DNA from: Lethocerus indicus
Lineage: Eukaryota; Arthropoda; Insecta; Hemiptera; Belostomatidae
Reading direction: 5' to 3'
Assembly (NCBI GenBank): GCA_019843655.1
Contig: JACDQD010000005.1
Location: 8,521,575-8,585,574 of the forward strand
DNA length: 64,000 nt
The position numbers and the translations under genes were made by a program. Numbering within the stretch: the stretch's first letter is position 1; each line of letters opens with the position of its first letter. The notes beneath the pieces are model-generated. The model had not been told where the DNA came from, did no database searches, and saw nothing but the letters and a program-made list of their open reading frames with translations. This document shows positions 11,974-24,086 of this stretch, in pieces.

Positions 11974-12120
11974 CAATTTTTTAAGTAAACTTTATTTGCT
12001 ATATGGATTGCCTTCCCAGTATACGTTTGTAACTTTCGCAAAAAAATAACATTTTTTCTTTCTTACTTGCATCAAAATCATAGATTTTTAAATAATTATC
12101 AGCCCAACGTGTGCCTGTTC

Positions 12121-12121
<1 letters not shown>

Positions 12122-12170
<49 letters not shown>
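12122..12170. repeat. (TA)n microsatellite
   Basis: About 24 TA units without interruption. Confidence 0.95.
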
Positions 12171-12175
<5 letters not shown>

Positions 12176-12351
12176 TACTGACGTCTATCCATCTCTCTCT
12201 TTCCTATTGAATTATATAATATCATATAAAAGGTTAAGAGAATAACGAGGAGACAGTCTTGGACGATACTCTGGTTAGTTGAGTCTACAGTCGTGCTCCG
12301 AAGTATATTTCTGTGTTGTTGATTAAACCCCTTCTTCCAGATATTTTAACT

Positions 12352-12354
<3 letters not shown>

Positions 12355-12400
<46 letters not shown>
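12355..12400. repeat. (AT)n microsatellite
   Basis: About 23 AT units, 185 bases after the previous run. Confidence 0.95.
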
Positions 12401-12404
<4 letters not shown>

Positions 12405-12768
12405 TTTTGTTGTTAGGATTTGATCTTATTGTAGAATTAATTTCCCTCTTCGAAATGCTGAGCTGCAGAGGATCAACTTGACGAGGAGTTCGTAAAATAA
12501 TAATCGGCCGGAAAACAAACGGTGTACTAGCAAAAACATTATTATTTTCGTGAAAATGAGCAGTCTAGAGGAAACTATAGGCAAACTTCGAATTATGTAC
12601 GCTCGATTATGACAGAATCTAGCCTATGTGATTTCCTGTTAGTACTGCCATCGTATCGTATAGGTCTTATTTCTGTACATTTTAAAACAACCATTTAAGG
12701 CTTATTTTTTGTCGTTTACTGTTTCGTTACAGTTGATTTTTCTTGTTTTAATATCAAAGTTTTCCCAG

Positions 12769-13004
12769 GTTATACTTTGGAGTTAAAGAGGAAGAGGTCG
12801 CAAGCTGTGCTCCACCAGTGCTCGGACTGCAGCTACAGAACCAACAGGAAGTCGAACCTGAAGCAGCACTTTAATCAGGTGCACAACCCGAACCCTAACT
12901 ACTTCCAATGCGACTTTTGCCCCTACAAGAACAAACGGAAATCGGATATGCGCCGACACACAATCACACGCCACTTACAGAAGATTTGTAGAAGTCTGAC
13001 CTGA
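12769..13004 (+). CDS. lola: lola alternative 3' exon 8, two C2H2 fingers
   Basis: Acceptor gttttcccag ends at 12768; TGA at 13002. 77 aa: a basic leader (LELKRKRSQ) that could aid nuclear import, then fingers at 17-38 (RSNQ) and 47-68 (RSDR) joined by HNPNPNYFQC. AATAAA at 13148. Its degenerate sister is exon 9. Confidence 0.92.
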
Positions 13005-14286
13005 GATATTTATATTCGGGAAATTGACGAAACTAGAAGAGATTAGATAAAATAGTCTAACTTGCTCCATATAAAATAGTGTTTTTCTCCTTTATTGCTT
13101 CAATATATCGAATTTTATTCAGATTTTCAGTTTTATGAGTCCTGATAAATAAAAAAATCAAATATCTATTTTTTTTTTAATTTCTCTTAGTCTTATAGAT
13201 TTTGTTTTAAATTTAATCTGATAATTCAGTCTGCTAAATGATTCAAATTAAAACTACGATCGGGCGTTTTTGTCTTTCGAACGAACTTGAATTGTACGTA
13301 ATGTCTTTTGATGCGTGGAAAGCGTCGGCCTGCACATATTTATCCAGGTTTTTTGTTCTTGAAAATTATTACCCTCATTACACCTTTAATTTAACTCTAC
13401 TTTCCACCAACAGATTTTTATTAACCTTTGATTTATTTACTTATTACCTACGTATTAGAAAAGAAAGAGATATGCTTTCTCCAATTAATAATTTAGTTTT
13501 AATAGGTACATACATAGTTTTTGCTGTAATAGACTTTATGTGTGTTAAAATTTGAAGTGCTTATGTTACGTACAATTCTATTAATTGCAAATATAAAAAT
13601 ATTTTTCTCCTACTTTATGCTTCAATCAGTTCAGGATCTGAGGCAACTGACCAGTATATTCATTTACATAAGGACACTTCAAGGGGTCGTAATTATGGGT
13701 AGGTATTTTCAATTATGGGAGTGTGTGTATATGTAAACATATTTCATTTTATTCTAATAGATCTGCCCGCTTATTTTCTGATCATGTCGATACTGAGTGA
13801 CGGAACTCTGATATAGGTTTCATAATTCAACTTAATAATAAAATTGTATTTATACAAATTTATTTATTTATGCCCATTTTAATTATATTAACTAGTTACT
13901 GATGTTGCTACGGGGATTCTTTTATATAAATCATATAATATCATACATCATAGTTAAGTAAATTACTACTATAGCCAATAATTACAGTTAGTTACTTCTG
14001 TTCTCTTTGTAATGGTAATACATGTAAAGCAGTTCATTATGCAAATAAAATATTTTTAAAAAACTGAAAAAAGTTTATAAAAAATCGGTTAAACGTTATT
14101 CCTTATCACTAACTTACTCTCAATACGCACGGGTATGTTGCCAATCGAGTTGGTCGACTCTTTCACCAGCTGAATAAGAATAAGGTCCGGAGATGTATTG
14201 GACTGTAGCGATTATTAGAGCCGCGTTCATTTTCCGTTTTCCACCTTTTTATGTTCGTCGCCAATTTTTGCGTTGGCCTGTTACAG
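13005..14286. other. Interval exon 8 to exon 9
   Basis: AATAAA at 13148, then AT-rich sequence. The frame at 13238-13555 (105 codons) has AT-driven codons and no domain; I do not call it. Confidence 0.55.
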
Positions 14287-14504
14287 GACACCGTTCGAAG
14301 GTAAAGAGAAAAACGGCCCACAGCCACATGCATCACTGTTCGGACTACAGCTACTCGTCGAACAGAAAGTGCAACCTGAAACAGCGCCTGAATCAGATAC
14401 ACAACCCCAATAAGCAGTACTTCGCCTGCGATTGTTACCCGTTCAAGAGCAAAAGGAAGTTCGCTCTGCTCAGGCACAAACTCACCCAGCACAAGGGCTA
14501 CTAG
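14287..14504 (+). CDS. lola: lola-like exon 9: open frame but zinc ligands lost
   Basis: Acceptor ggcctgttacag ends at 14286 and TAG ends a 71-aa open frame in the standard phase. It aligns along its length with exon 8, but finger 1 reads CSDY instead of CSDC and QR instead of QH before the second His, and finger 2 reads CDCY instead of CDFC, so the Cys pair is mis-spaced. Neither finger should bind zinc normally. The basic leader (KVKRKTAHS) remains. Either a dying exon not yet interrupted by a stop, or an isoform with a different role. Confidence 0.7.
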
Positions 14505-15656
14505 GCGATTTTTAGAAGTCTTACGGTTAGATTAACACTTGAGATTGATCAAACTGACTTAAGATTTTTATATCCCGGAAATAGGCAAACCTAGAAGTGA
14601 AATACTTTAAGTGTGCTTTAACTATTTTCTTTTAGTATATTATACAATATACTTTTATCTCGTTTATAGCTCAAACCTGCCGCTTTGCTGTCGATGTTTG
14701 TTTTTTCAGATTTTCAGTGTTGCGAATAAGGTAATTGAAAGAACTGCGTTTTAAATATAAGCCGATCACCAAATAATTAAATGTTTCCGTAAATTTAACT
14801 CTGTTCACCTTTCCTTAATGTTACGTCTTATATTTCAACAAATAATGTCCTGCCACTAGGTGTGTTGCCAATTGGGTGAGCCCGAATGACATTACCAAAT
14901 ACTCGATTCGTACATTGTTCCTTAAAGGTTTCAACACATTTTTTTTACAAATTTTGAACTTGTTCCAGCTGTGCAGGGAGGAGTTCCTCGCTCTGGGAGC
15001 GCCTATCGTGTTCCGGACTGCAATTACTCGGCGAACGAGAGGTCTGACAAAGTATAGTCTCTTCTGCTTCTCGCCGTTGTGAAAGGTGTCCTGGACGCTA
15101 GCGAGACTACAAAGTGTCGGTGAACGCACGCATCATTAATATCTTAAGTAATTTTATAAGCGAAATTTTAATTGGGGAGCGAAATTTATTCGCTCGTTAA
15201 AAAAAATAAATAACCATATTTTTTATGATTATGAGAGATGATGACTGAGTGAACATCTGGAAACTGTCGTTGTTACACCAAAACACTGAATGCAATCTCT
15301 GTTCTTACAGCAAGTTTTGTAGAATGTGTTTTGTTACATGTTATATTTTATTATTGTTTTTGTATAGAGAATAATCTACAAAGATATTATAATAAGTAGT
15401 AATTTATTATCTTCCTTTAATTTCTATACGGATACTAGTTTTTTGTAATTTTCTCCTTTATCCCTAATAGACCATGATATTCCCGTTTTGGAACAGAAAA
15501 ATTTTTGACTAAAATATTTTGATATATTCAGTAGATCGTTGCATCGAGTTCGGGGATCCAAATCCGCGGTTCATTCTGTCTTTTGTACCGGCATCTGTTG
15601 ACGAATCAGTCGTTGATGACTATCATTGATTTCCATTTCTTTTTCAATTGTTACAG
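14505..15656. other. Interval exon 9 to exon 10
   Basis: Contains psi-b (14969-15057); nothing else recognised. Confidence 0.6.
14969..15057 (+). pseudogene. psi-b: truncated copy of the exon 10 type
   Basis: Acceptor cttgttccag ends at 14968, standard phase. Reads DCNYSANERS, almost as in exon 10 (ACDYSANERS), but the first Cys is lost, the frame shifts after ERS and TAG follows at 15055. The second finger is gone. Confidence 0.75.
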
Positions 15657-15886
15657 GCGAGTCATTCAAAATGAGGAAGAAAAGGGTTTACAGCACCGTA
15701 TATCATTGTTCGGCGTGCGATTACTCGGCGAACGAGAGGTCCAATCTTGACAAGCACGTCAACGAGAAACACAACCCGAATCCCCGTTATTACGCCTGCG
15801 ACGATTGTCCGTACAAAAGCAAACGGAAGTACGATCTGCGCAGGCACAAAATAACAATACACAGAATACGTCTACAAGATATCTAG
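15657..15886 (+). CDS. lola: lola alternative 3' exon 10, two C2H2 fingers
   Basis: Acceptor caattgttacag ends at 15656; TAG at 15884. 75 aa: basic leader (KMRKKRVYS), fingers 17-38 (helix ESNK) and 47-68 (RYDR), linker HNPNPRYYAC. Closest to exons 8 and 9. Tail HRIRLQDI. Confidence 0.92.
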
Positions 15887-17941
15887 ATGGCTTAAAAGTT
15901 ATAACTGAAGTTTAATTCGAGACACTTTTATATCCCGGGATACGCGCAAAAGCCTGTAGACGCTGAAAATGTTTTTCACGAAAACTATGCACAGCAAGCC
16001 TTATTGTACTCAGGAATAGTGCAAATATTCAATTATCAGCTTGGTCAGTTAAGCGATTTATTTACGCAGCCTTTGATATCACTACCGGGAATTGTTAAAT
16101 TAATATTGAAATCTAAGATAAGGCCCAGCGGTGCCGGCGGAATAGTCTTTTCTTTAGGTATACTTTTCATCATTTAAGCTCTCCATAACAAGGCTCTCTG
16201 TATACTGGGATAAGTTCGTTCGAGTCAGGGTAGCCCCCGTTAGCCATCGCCTAACCCACCGACATAAACCTTCAATCACCAATCGTCCCTTTATAAAAAA
16301 AAATTAAAGACAGTAATAAACTAAGATAACAGGTTACCCCGAAGCGAGGTCTTACGTCCGAAAATAGTTTTCGACACCGTTAACCGTCCCTATGATCTAC
16401 TCTATATCCATTTCTACCTCGAGCTAAAAATAAAATAGAAATAATCACCTTTGTATGATTGCATGCGATGATGAGTGAACACCTCGTTAGAATCTCCCAC
16501 AATAGAAACATTCTATTTATTACTTGTGTGATTTATATTGTGTACGGAATACACAGATAATTGCTATAAATAATAACAGTAAAAATTAACTATGTTACAT
16601 AACTCAGTGGCATCTTGTAAACCTTGTTTGAACACTAATACACTAAATACATTTTTCGTTCTTGTATCCAGTTTTGTAGAATGTGTTTTGTTAGACGTTT
16701 CACTATTGTTTTGGTGCAGAATAATAAGTATAATTACCTATAATGATATTAAACGCATCGTATAGAAAATAAATTGTATCGCTATTGTTTTTTATTATTT
16801 TCCATCTTCTATGCGGTTTTTGGGTGTATTTAATGTAATTTTCTCTCATATTCCTAATTAATTCATTTTACAAATATGATTTCCACCCGGCATGACGTAT
16901 GTTGTTGGTACAGGGATTATTATTATGTGTATTCTTTCTGATATTTAATCCCACGCTAAATAAACTTTTATAAAACATAGTATACGTCTTTAATTCCCCT
17001 TTGAACAGAAGAATTTCCAGAAAAAAAGTGATTCGCCAGGCTTAGTAACCATCCGTAAGCATCAAGTTAGGATATCGACTCCACGGATATTCATAACGGC
17101 CACTTGACAATTTCGACGAATGAAAAAACAGTTCGCTGATGAAATTCAACACCGGCACAATTTACCGCCGGTAATCTTTTTAATTGTTTTTAAAAAAAGT
17201 AATTTATTCCTAAATAAAACTTTCCGTCCTTAGGCACTTCTACGTTCGTTTACGTTTCAAATTTGTTTCGTGAGTTCCGCAAGCATGTTGCATGGAAATT
17301 GACAAAATATTGTGCCGGTATTTCTTGAGCATGAGTAACCCTTAATAAATAAATCTATTAAATGCATTTTAATTCATAATGTAAAGACGTTGCGCTGGGA
17401 GAAAAAAATTGAGCACCAAAAAGAGCATTGAAGTCTGAAGATTTTCAGAACATCAGGCCTGATGATACACAAAATTAAAAAAAAAACACCATACGAACTT
17501 TTATTTTAGTTATAACACAATTGCCATATAATTAATTTTTACATAAATTTAACTTATGATATAACTATTTGACATGAAAATAAATTATTCGCAATGAGTA
17601 ATTAAAAAATATGTATTACTTTTTATGACTCATATATATATATATAATTATTATTACGAAATTTTATTTTGAAACACAACTACTGGACTTGCAGTTTCTT
17701 ACCCCAAACGTACAAGGTCTATCCATCCAGGTTATATGTGTTTTTAGGATTTGATCTTTCATCTGGCTTATAACACCGTGATCATTTAATAATATAACGC
17801 AGAAACACACACGCACACGTATAATCGTTCAATTTTGAACTTGTTGCAGTGGACCGGTAAGTTTTAACGTGAAGAATTAATATCGGAAGCAGGTACTGAA
17901 GGGGTGGACTGGCGATAATATTGCTCCTGTCTGGTTTGCAG
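15887..17941. other. 2 kb between exon 10 and exon 11
   Basis: AT-rich; no finger remnant, repeat or RNA gene recognised apart from a short TA run near 17632-17646. Confidence 0.6.
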
Positions 17942-18156
17942 GTCCTGTGAGGTACTCGAACTCCCCCTCGCCGTTCAAGTGCCTCCACTGCACGTATTCC
18001 ACTCTGTGGAAGAGTCACATGACCCGGCACATGAACGACAGGCACGATCCCAACCCGAAGGTCTACAGCTGTGACGTCTGCGCCTACGTCTGCAAGCAGA
18101 AGGCCAGCCTCAAGAAACACTACGCGATGCGGCACACGGTTTTTCAGTTCGATTGA
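17942..18156 (+). CDS. lola: lola alternative 3' exon 11, two C2H2 fingers
   Basis: Acceptor gtctggtttgcag ends at 17941; TGA at 18154. 70 aa: fingers 13-34 (WSHR) and 43-64 (QASK), linker HDPNPKVYSC. Finger 2 keeps the extra Cys (AYVCKQK) seen in exon 6, marking the pair as sisters although five other finger exons now stand between them. Confidence 0.92.
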
Positions 18157-18466
18157 TGGAGAAACTCGTCATTTCGTGGAGTGAAATGAAGAAATAGATG
18201 AAATGAAAATTCCTTACGAGGCACCCGACTGTACTGTTGACTTTTCTATAACGACGATTTTCTACCTCCTTCCTCTACCCGAAATATCCTCCCTCTGAAT
18301 GAGAAGGAATCATAAAAGATGAACTGGGCATCCTACGACGGTTGTAGCTCTCCAACTGAACACAGAATATGTCATTCTTACAAAATGTATTAATTATCGT
18401 TTTCACATTTCATTTATTTCAGAGACGATTTATAGTTCCGAAGAATACCCTCTCGTACCCTTACAC

Positions 18467-18661
18467 CAGTGAGTTCCAACCGGTACGTACCTCCGCCCCC
18501 CTTTTGTCGTAAAAAACTTGTTGGACCCCTCAACAATTTTCGTAACTATCTAATTTAATAAATAAACGTCCCTGTATTATAATTTATTTAATGGGCTATA
18601 GAAAGAGGACATAATTCTGTGGTATTTCGGTGATGGCCACCCCACAGGTTGGAAGCCACTA
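18467..18661. mobile_element. hAT-like MITE, 195 bp
   Basis: Flanked by CCTTACAC (18459-18466) and CTTTACAC (18662-18669), an 8-bp target duplication with one change. Ends CAGTGAGTTCCAACC and, reversed, TAGTGGCTTCCAACC. Not related in its interior to the one at 9.5 kb. Confidence 0.8.
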
Positions 18662-19349
18662 CTTTACACGGTCGATTTCAGTTTTTAAATTGTTCCATCC
18701 TTCATTTTGAATAAGGAACGTTCGCACGTCTCAGAACAGAAGGCCGCAATTGATGGCAATTTGAATTTTAAAGTGTTTTGAAACTTCGTACGGCTAATAG
18801 TATTGCTCCGATGTAAATATTAGGAAATAAATAAATATTGTAAACTTTTAGGTGCCCATAATGAAATAGTGAATTTTGTGTTCTAGGCGTCTAGTTTCGT
18901 ATATGATTTTTTTTATAGAATAGACGAATTGTACATGTTTTAATTATCTTGTATACGGGATAGGATACGATGAAAGTATGTATATAAGTGAAAGAATATA
19001 TATTATATGAACAATAAGCAATTTAGATTTAGTAGAAAAAAGGTGAAGGGCCGAAGAAATAGTCATAGCCAAATGACTTCAACCATTAGAATGCAATATA
19101 TGACTTTACAGTCAGTGCTGTTTTTTTTTATTTCGTTTACCTAAAATCCTAATCAGTACAAATAAATTTGCAATGGAATAGAAAGATGGTCCGCTGTCGG
19201 GGTCCGAACCCACCTTACCTACTCAACCATCTTCAGAATAATACATTGCTCCTTCTCCCGGACCTGTTAGAAATTCTGTAACCCTGTTAGAAACCGGGGT
19301 GTGTACTTCGGATGTTTCTTTCATGTGTATTTTAACATGTGTTGGTTTG

Positions 19350-19715
19350 GAATACCTGTTTTTTTGCTGCATGCGAGGGTTTGAAATACCGTCGTTTCTT
19401 CAGTATTCCGCCTCCTCTCACCGGTTTGATCTCTTGCTAGACTGGTTTCATCTGCTCGCCATCTTTTTGTAAGTAGGTTGGTGTGTCACTCTGGCATATT
19501 TTTTAAGGATCTCTTAACGTCTATTGCATCGTGGCCAGAGCGGATAATACGGTTGGCCATGTTCGACTCTGTTTTATATTTTATTTCCGATGTAAATACC
19601 ATCGCGCGTTATTTTGTACACTCCGCTTTGTTTGTGTTTGTCCTGGTGTGGGATAGTGAGGTAGAATACAAAGTGTACAAAATAACGTATCGAACAACCA
19701 ACCAGCGAGTGAAGA
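19350..19715 (-). mobile_element. Penelope-like remnant with reversed GIY-YIG fragment
   Basis: Left arm of the fold-back family, then at 19540-19670 the reverse complement of the endonuclease coding part of the 50-kb copy (gcggagtgtacaaaataac and aaaatataaaacagagtc on the minus strand). Frame is broken. Confidence 0.75.
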
Positions 19716-19839
19716 GTATGGCTCACGTGGCCGGTGAAAGCGAGCGGGCTTTTTTTCCTATTTATCCCATACCATTTGGCACATGAATAACCTAAAAATG
19801 TAGAACCTCCCACGCTCATGTTCACGCTTGGTGTTCCAG

Positions 19840-20174
19840 GCGGGAGTAACGAAAGTGATGTCTGCCAAAGGTACAGGTGCACCAAGTGCGGGAAGGATTA
19901 CAAGAGCTCTGTGGTCCTGAAGAAGCACATGAACGGGTGCGGACAGGAGCCGCGTTTCGCGTGCTCCTACTGTAGTTACAGGTCGAAGTGGAAGGGCAAC
20001 GTTACGTCGCACATGGCACAAATGCACAATCCCAATCCCGTTATATACCGTTGCCAAATTTGCCAATACGGTTCCAAACAGAAATCCAAACTCACCATCC
20101 ACTACGGTCTTGTGCACAAAATAATAGCACCCAAATCTTTTAAGAATTCACAATTTAAGAAGTCCCGACCTTAA
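19840..20174 (+). CDS. lola: lola alternative 3' exon 12, three zinc fingers
   Basis: Acceptor gtgttccag ends at 19839; TAA at 20172. 110 aa: finger 1 C2HC with a short H-X3-C end (13-33), C2H2 fingers 41-62 and 71-92. Helices SVVK, WGNS, QSKI. Linker GCGQEPRFAC lacks the residue before the Cys seen in the other exons. Basic Lys/Ser-rich tail. AATAAA only 8 bases after the stop (20183). Confidence 0.93.
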
Positions 20175-20370
20175 AAATTCTTAATAAAATATTATAACTT
20201 TCTCTTAATTCACCCCAACGTCATGTGTACCTTATAAACGCGGCGCTTAATATATTATACTGCGTACACTTTTGTTTTTATTCTCTCCACTGAACAACAA
20301 TTCTCATATTTTAGCCCCGTCCCTATCTAGACTGAGTAGTATATCGGTCTGACAAAATTTGTAATTTCAG

Positions 20371-20621
20371 ATATAAAAATCAGACTTACCCCGATGCCGT
20401 TTCTGAAGTGCAGCGAGTGCCCTTACCAGACGATGAGAAAGAGCCACCTGAACCGTCACATAAACGACAAGCACGACCCCAACCCCCGCGTACACAGGTG
20501 CCACCTGTGCGCCCACTTTTCCAAGCAGCGGTCCAGCCTGAAGAAGCACTACGTCAATAGGCACAACGTCCTACTGCCCTCATTGCGAATCTACAGGTCG
20601 CCCCAATTCAAATCGGAATAA
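20371..20621 (+). CDS. lola: lola alternative 3' exon 13, two C2H2 fingers
   Basis: Acceptor gtaatttcag ends at 20370, only 196 bases after the exon 12 stop, the tightest spacing in the intact array. TAA at 20619, overlapped by AATAAA (20620-20625). 82 aa: fingers 13-34 (RSHR, same as exon 6) and 43-64 (QSSK), linker HDPNPRVHRC, tail of 18 residues. Confidence 0.92.
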
Positions 20622-21949
20622 TAAACTCTTTCATAGTGTACTCTAGTTATGTGCTTAGTTTGTTTAGTTATTAATATTAACATTTTTTAATTACTTATTA
20701 ACTATTTTATGATGAACAAATATTACTGTGTATTACACTTTTTATGCAATTATACGATTTCATTTCTACTGTTCATGTTTTTAACAACGTTGGTGGGTTC
20801 GCAGCCACGACTGTATCCTCATATCCGAGTGCCTTCTGAGTTTCAAGTACAGTCGTTCTTCCTCTATCGCGGGACGAAAACGACCTTATACTTATTTTAT
20901 AACTTATATATGTTTTAAGGCTTTAGCTGCGTTGTCCATCCGTGCGATTCTTTGTCATTTACTATGCGCTGCGTAGCTTTTATTTCGATTTCTTAATATT
21001 TAAATATTAACAGTTTTTATAAATTGTTTTCAATTTTTTATGCTAGCTACTTATTGTAGCTAGAGCGGTGAGAATCGCGCGATATGGCGAGGGACGACTC
21101 TATTTTCCCTTTAAAAATAATCTAAGAGTGTATTGGCCAAGAACTAACGGGAGCAGTTGTCGATGAACAAAATATCCCACAAATATTGAGACATAGTAGT
21201 AACTCAGGGTTATGGACTATGGGTTACTAGCCCCTGATTACGGTTTGTCATTGAAAATTCGTCTTCCTTAGATGTGTGGTCCTGAAACGCCGAGATACCA
21301 GGATTAATGAGCGGTCATGGGCGGAATTTCAGGGCACGCAGAATGGATTGAATTAAATGTATAAAAATGTATAAAAAGGCAACCACAGGGGTTAGTAAAC
21401 CATAAATTTCTGGAACCGTTTGGGATCCTTGCCATTATCAGTATTTTTAGTTCATTGTCTGTTCTGTTTTCCTCTCAATACTGCCTGGGGACTGGTTCTT
21501 CAAACAACATCCAAACTAATTTCTTGTTCTTCATTGTGGGCTCATCTTAATATTCCCGTACCGCAGCTTAGAGCCGCGAGAGCCGTTCTCGTTGTCTACT
21601 GACGGTAGGAGGAAACTCGCAGTCGGAAACCTTAATCCACTTGTCCGGAGATAGTGGGTCGCTAAGAAATATGACCCTTCCTTCGAACTGTCATCGTAGA
21701 CTCCGGGCTGTTCTTCCACTTCAGATGAGCATTGAGCAAACCTCAACCAGTCTCTTGTTACCTGGAACAACAAGCAGATGCTCCACTCGCCCCGGGCACT
21801 AACTGATAGCTAACCCGCTCTTAGTGGGCCTCGTTCATCCTTTTACGGCCCCCTAACCGGGAATTGGTAAACCGCTCTGTAAAAACCGTAATGCGACAAG
21901 ACACTGTCGACTTCGCCGCTAATACCGTCTCAAATCCTGACTGTTTCAG
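20622..21949. other. Interval exon 13 to exon 14
   Basis: Contains one copy of a dispersed repeat (about 21520-21650). Otherwise nothing recognised. Confidence 0.6.
21520..21650 (+). repeat. Dispersed repeat X, copy 1
   Basis: Shared with 36.1 and 55.9 kb: ttcttcattgtgggctcat, then cgttgtctactgacgg and aaccttaatccacttgtccgg. All three copies lie 220-430 bases before a finger exon acceptor. Type unknown. Confidence 0.65.
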
Positions 21950-22209
21950 ATGCGACCCCGTACTGGGGTGTCCCCGTGAAGAGTTTCGGGGGCTATTTCA
22001 ATTGTTCCCTCTGCTCCTATTCGACATTGAGGAAGGACCACTTCCGACGGCACATCAACAACAAGCACGAGCCCAACCCGCCGATGTTCGGCTGCAAATA
22101 CTGCAGCTACGCCAGCAAGCAGAAGGACAATCTCAAGATGCACGTTAAGACCAAACACTGCAATGTCCGTTTTCCGCCGCTGGACATCTCCCTAGGGAAC
22201 AGTCACTGA
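21950..22209 (+). CDS. lola: lola alternative 3' exon 14, two C2H2 fingers
   Basis: Acceptor gactgtttcag ends at 21949; TGA at 22207. 85 aa: 17-residue leader, fingers 18-39 (RDHR, Phe at +4) and 48-69 (QDNM), linker HEPNPPMFGC, tail CNVRFPPLDISLGNSH. AATAAA at 22418. Confidence 0.92.
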
Positions 22210-23218
22210 AAATCGAGGCTGCCTTACGTACCAAATTATATTTACGGTTTATTTATTCGGGAGTTTGGGAGTTTTTTTTTACACTAATACTCAGTGTTAC
22301 AACTCGAAAGTTTCTTCGTATTTTTGTCCATTCGAGGAATATTAGGAAACAAGAATTTGTAACCGAATATTCAGGATGATACCGGACACATTGAATTCAA
22401 TAATAGTGGCGAAAGGAAATAAATATAAAATTATACTTTGTACAAATTCGTCTCGTTTATCCGACCCAATTAACCTGAAGAACTGGGAGCAGTTTTTTTT
22501 CCTTTCCTGCTAATTACGGAAACAAACCGTTTAATACATCCCAATTCGACTTTAACGACGAATGATTTCAAACGTTTTTAATCCCTCCCTAATATTATTT
22601 AACGTTAGGGCAACTATTAATATTGTAATATGTACTTGAGAATGGTACCATTCGTTACGCTTACTATTTTGATTTCCTGGTTAAGGTAGATAAGTAATTA
22701 ACCCTAACTTATTGAAAATATTTACTGGTAAGTCCGCGGGGGGGTATCATTTGTGCAACTTTATATTATGTCCCCTACCATTTCTATCTTTAGTATTGTA
22801 TTTTTTGTGACAATAAAAGTATCAGTCGAAAACGTCGTTTTTAGTACTTACCTGTTTGTCTCTAGTTTTCGACAGGTAAACATCTGTTTTACTAAAATAT
22901 GTTTTAATAACTATTCTAATCGCCTCAGTGTCATCTTCCAGTAATAATTCCGAATTCTAATGTAACTGTGAGAATGGTATTAATGGTTCAGTGAAACGAT
23001 TTGATATACTAATATTGTACAACTGTATGTATTACACTGTAATTAACCAATATGACATGTAATAAATTTTACTTCACTGAAGATAATTTTCCATGTTTTA
23101 CGTTTTGTTGCTATTATTGGTGTATGAAGATATGACGGGGTAATTATAGAGATTTAAAAGTCAACGACGATCTTTTTCGGTCAACGAATTGAGTGATAAA
23201 CAATACTTGTAATTTCAG
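22210..23218. other. Interval exon 14 to exon 15
   Basis: AATAAA at 22418; AT-rich remainder, nothing recognised. Confidence 0.6.
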
Positions 23219-23472
23219 CGGACCTATTGGATTCGCTGTTGAGCCGGGACGTGTGGAACGCGAGGAGGCTGGCCGCCGGAGGAAGCGGCTGGCAGTGCGA
23301 CAGGTGTTCCTATTCGACCTCGAGGAAGAGCAACCTTGTGCGACATCTGAACGACAAGCACGACACCAACCCCACACTTCACGCTTGCGCCTATTGCCCG
23401 TTCGCCACCAAGCAAAAGTGCAACCTCAAGACTCATTACATTTCCAAGCACAAGGTCACACCCGCGATCTGA
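23219..23472 (+). CDS. lola: lola alternative 3' exon 15, two C2H2 fingers
   Basis: Acceptor cttgtaatttcag ends at 23218; TGA at 23470. 83 aa: the longest leader among the two-finger exons (25 residues), then fingers 26-47 (RSNR) and 56-77 (QCNT), linker HDTNPTLHAC. Tail KVTPAI. Confidence 0.92.
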
Positions 23473-24086
23473 GCCCAGCGTGTTTCGGGACGAACCGATT
23501 GATTAATTGACGTTTCAGATATGGCTTCAGGAAAATTGTCATCTCACAATTCCGTTAGTAATATTGCCGTTAATGAAAACCCAATGTTCGGCGTTAATCT
23601 TAAGAACGATGGTATTCCTGTTATTCAACTCCTGCCGTATATGAGTTCGCGCAGCTCCAGTATCCGGAAAAGTCGATTGAGGTTCCTCCACGTGGCAAGA
23701 CGGGGTAGGGCGCATTGGTGAGAAACGGGGATCCCTAACGGCAAGAATGAACTAGCGATGAAGTAAGAAACAGTCGCCAGTACATTGAAAGCAAAATATT
23801 CACACATGCCAAACAGAAGAGAGAATGAACTAAGAGAAAAACTTTAATATCAACCCAAATACATGTATCTTATATCTCCTGAAATATCCGCTGTAAATCA
23901 ATTTAAAACTTCTCATTAGTTAGACACGTATAGATCGTTTCAGTACTAAATGACCGATGCATCTGTTGGAGCCCGAACGATTGGAACTGTACCGATCGCA
24001 TCGCCACAGGTACTCGAACCTCATATTCTTTATCAATCTTTTGTAAATAGCTCGGGTTTCCGATTAACCGGGGCACATTATTGCAG
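23473..24086. other. Interval exon 15 to exon 16, with an in-phase open segment
   Basis: 46 bases after the exon 15 stop an acceptor-like cgtttcag (ends 23518) opens 66 codons in the array's phase (23519-23721, TGA) with no finger. It could be a finger-less terminal exon or chance. The rest shows nothing. Confidence 0.4.

Larger units (their letters stand above)
11236..12768. other. Interval exon 7 to exon 8
   Basis: Holds a Penelope-like fold-back element (11556-11973) and two AT microsatellites (12122-12170, 12355-12400). Confidence 0.65.
18157..19839. other. Interval exon 11 to exon 12
   Basis: Holds a hAT-like MITE (18467-18661) and a reverse Penelope-like remnant (19350-19715). Confidence 0.65.

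Noticed and set aside
12122..12400. Two AT runs as a possible regulatory pair
   Set aside because: Simple microsatellites; nothing ties them to function.
19190..19215. tRNA T-arm-like gggttcggacccc on the minus strand
   Set aside because: No matching A box or cloverleaf at the right distance, so not called as tRNA or SINE.
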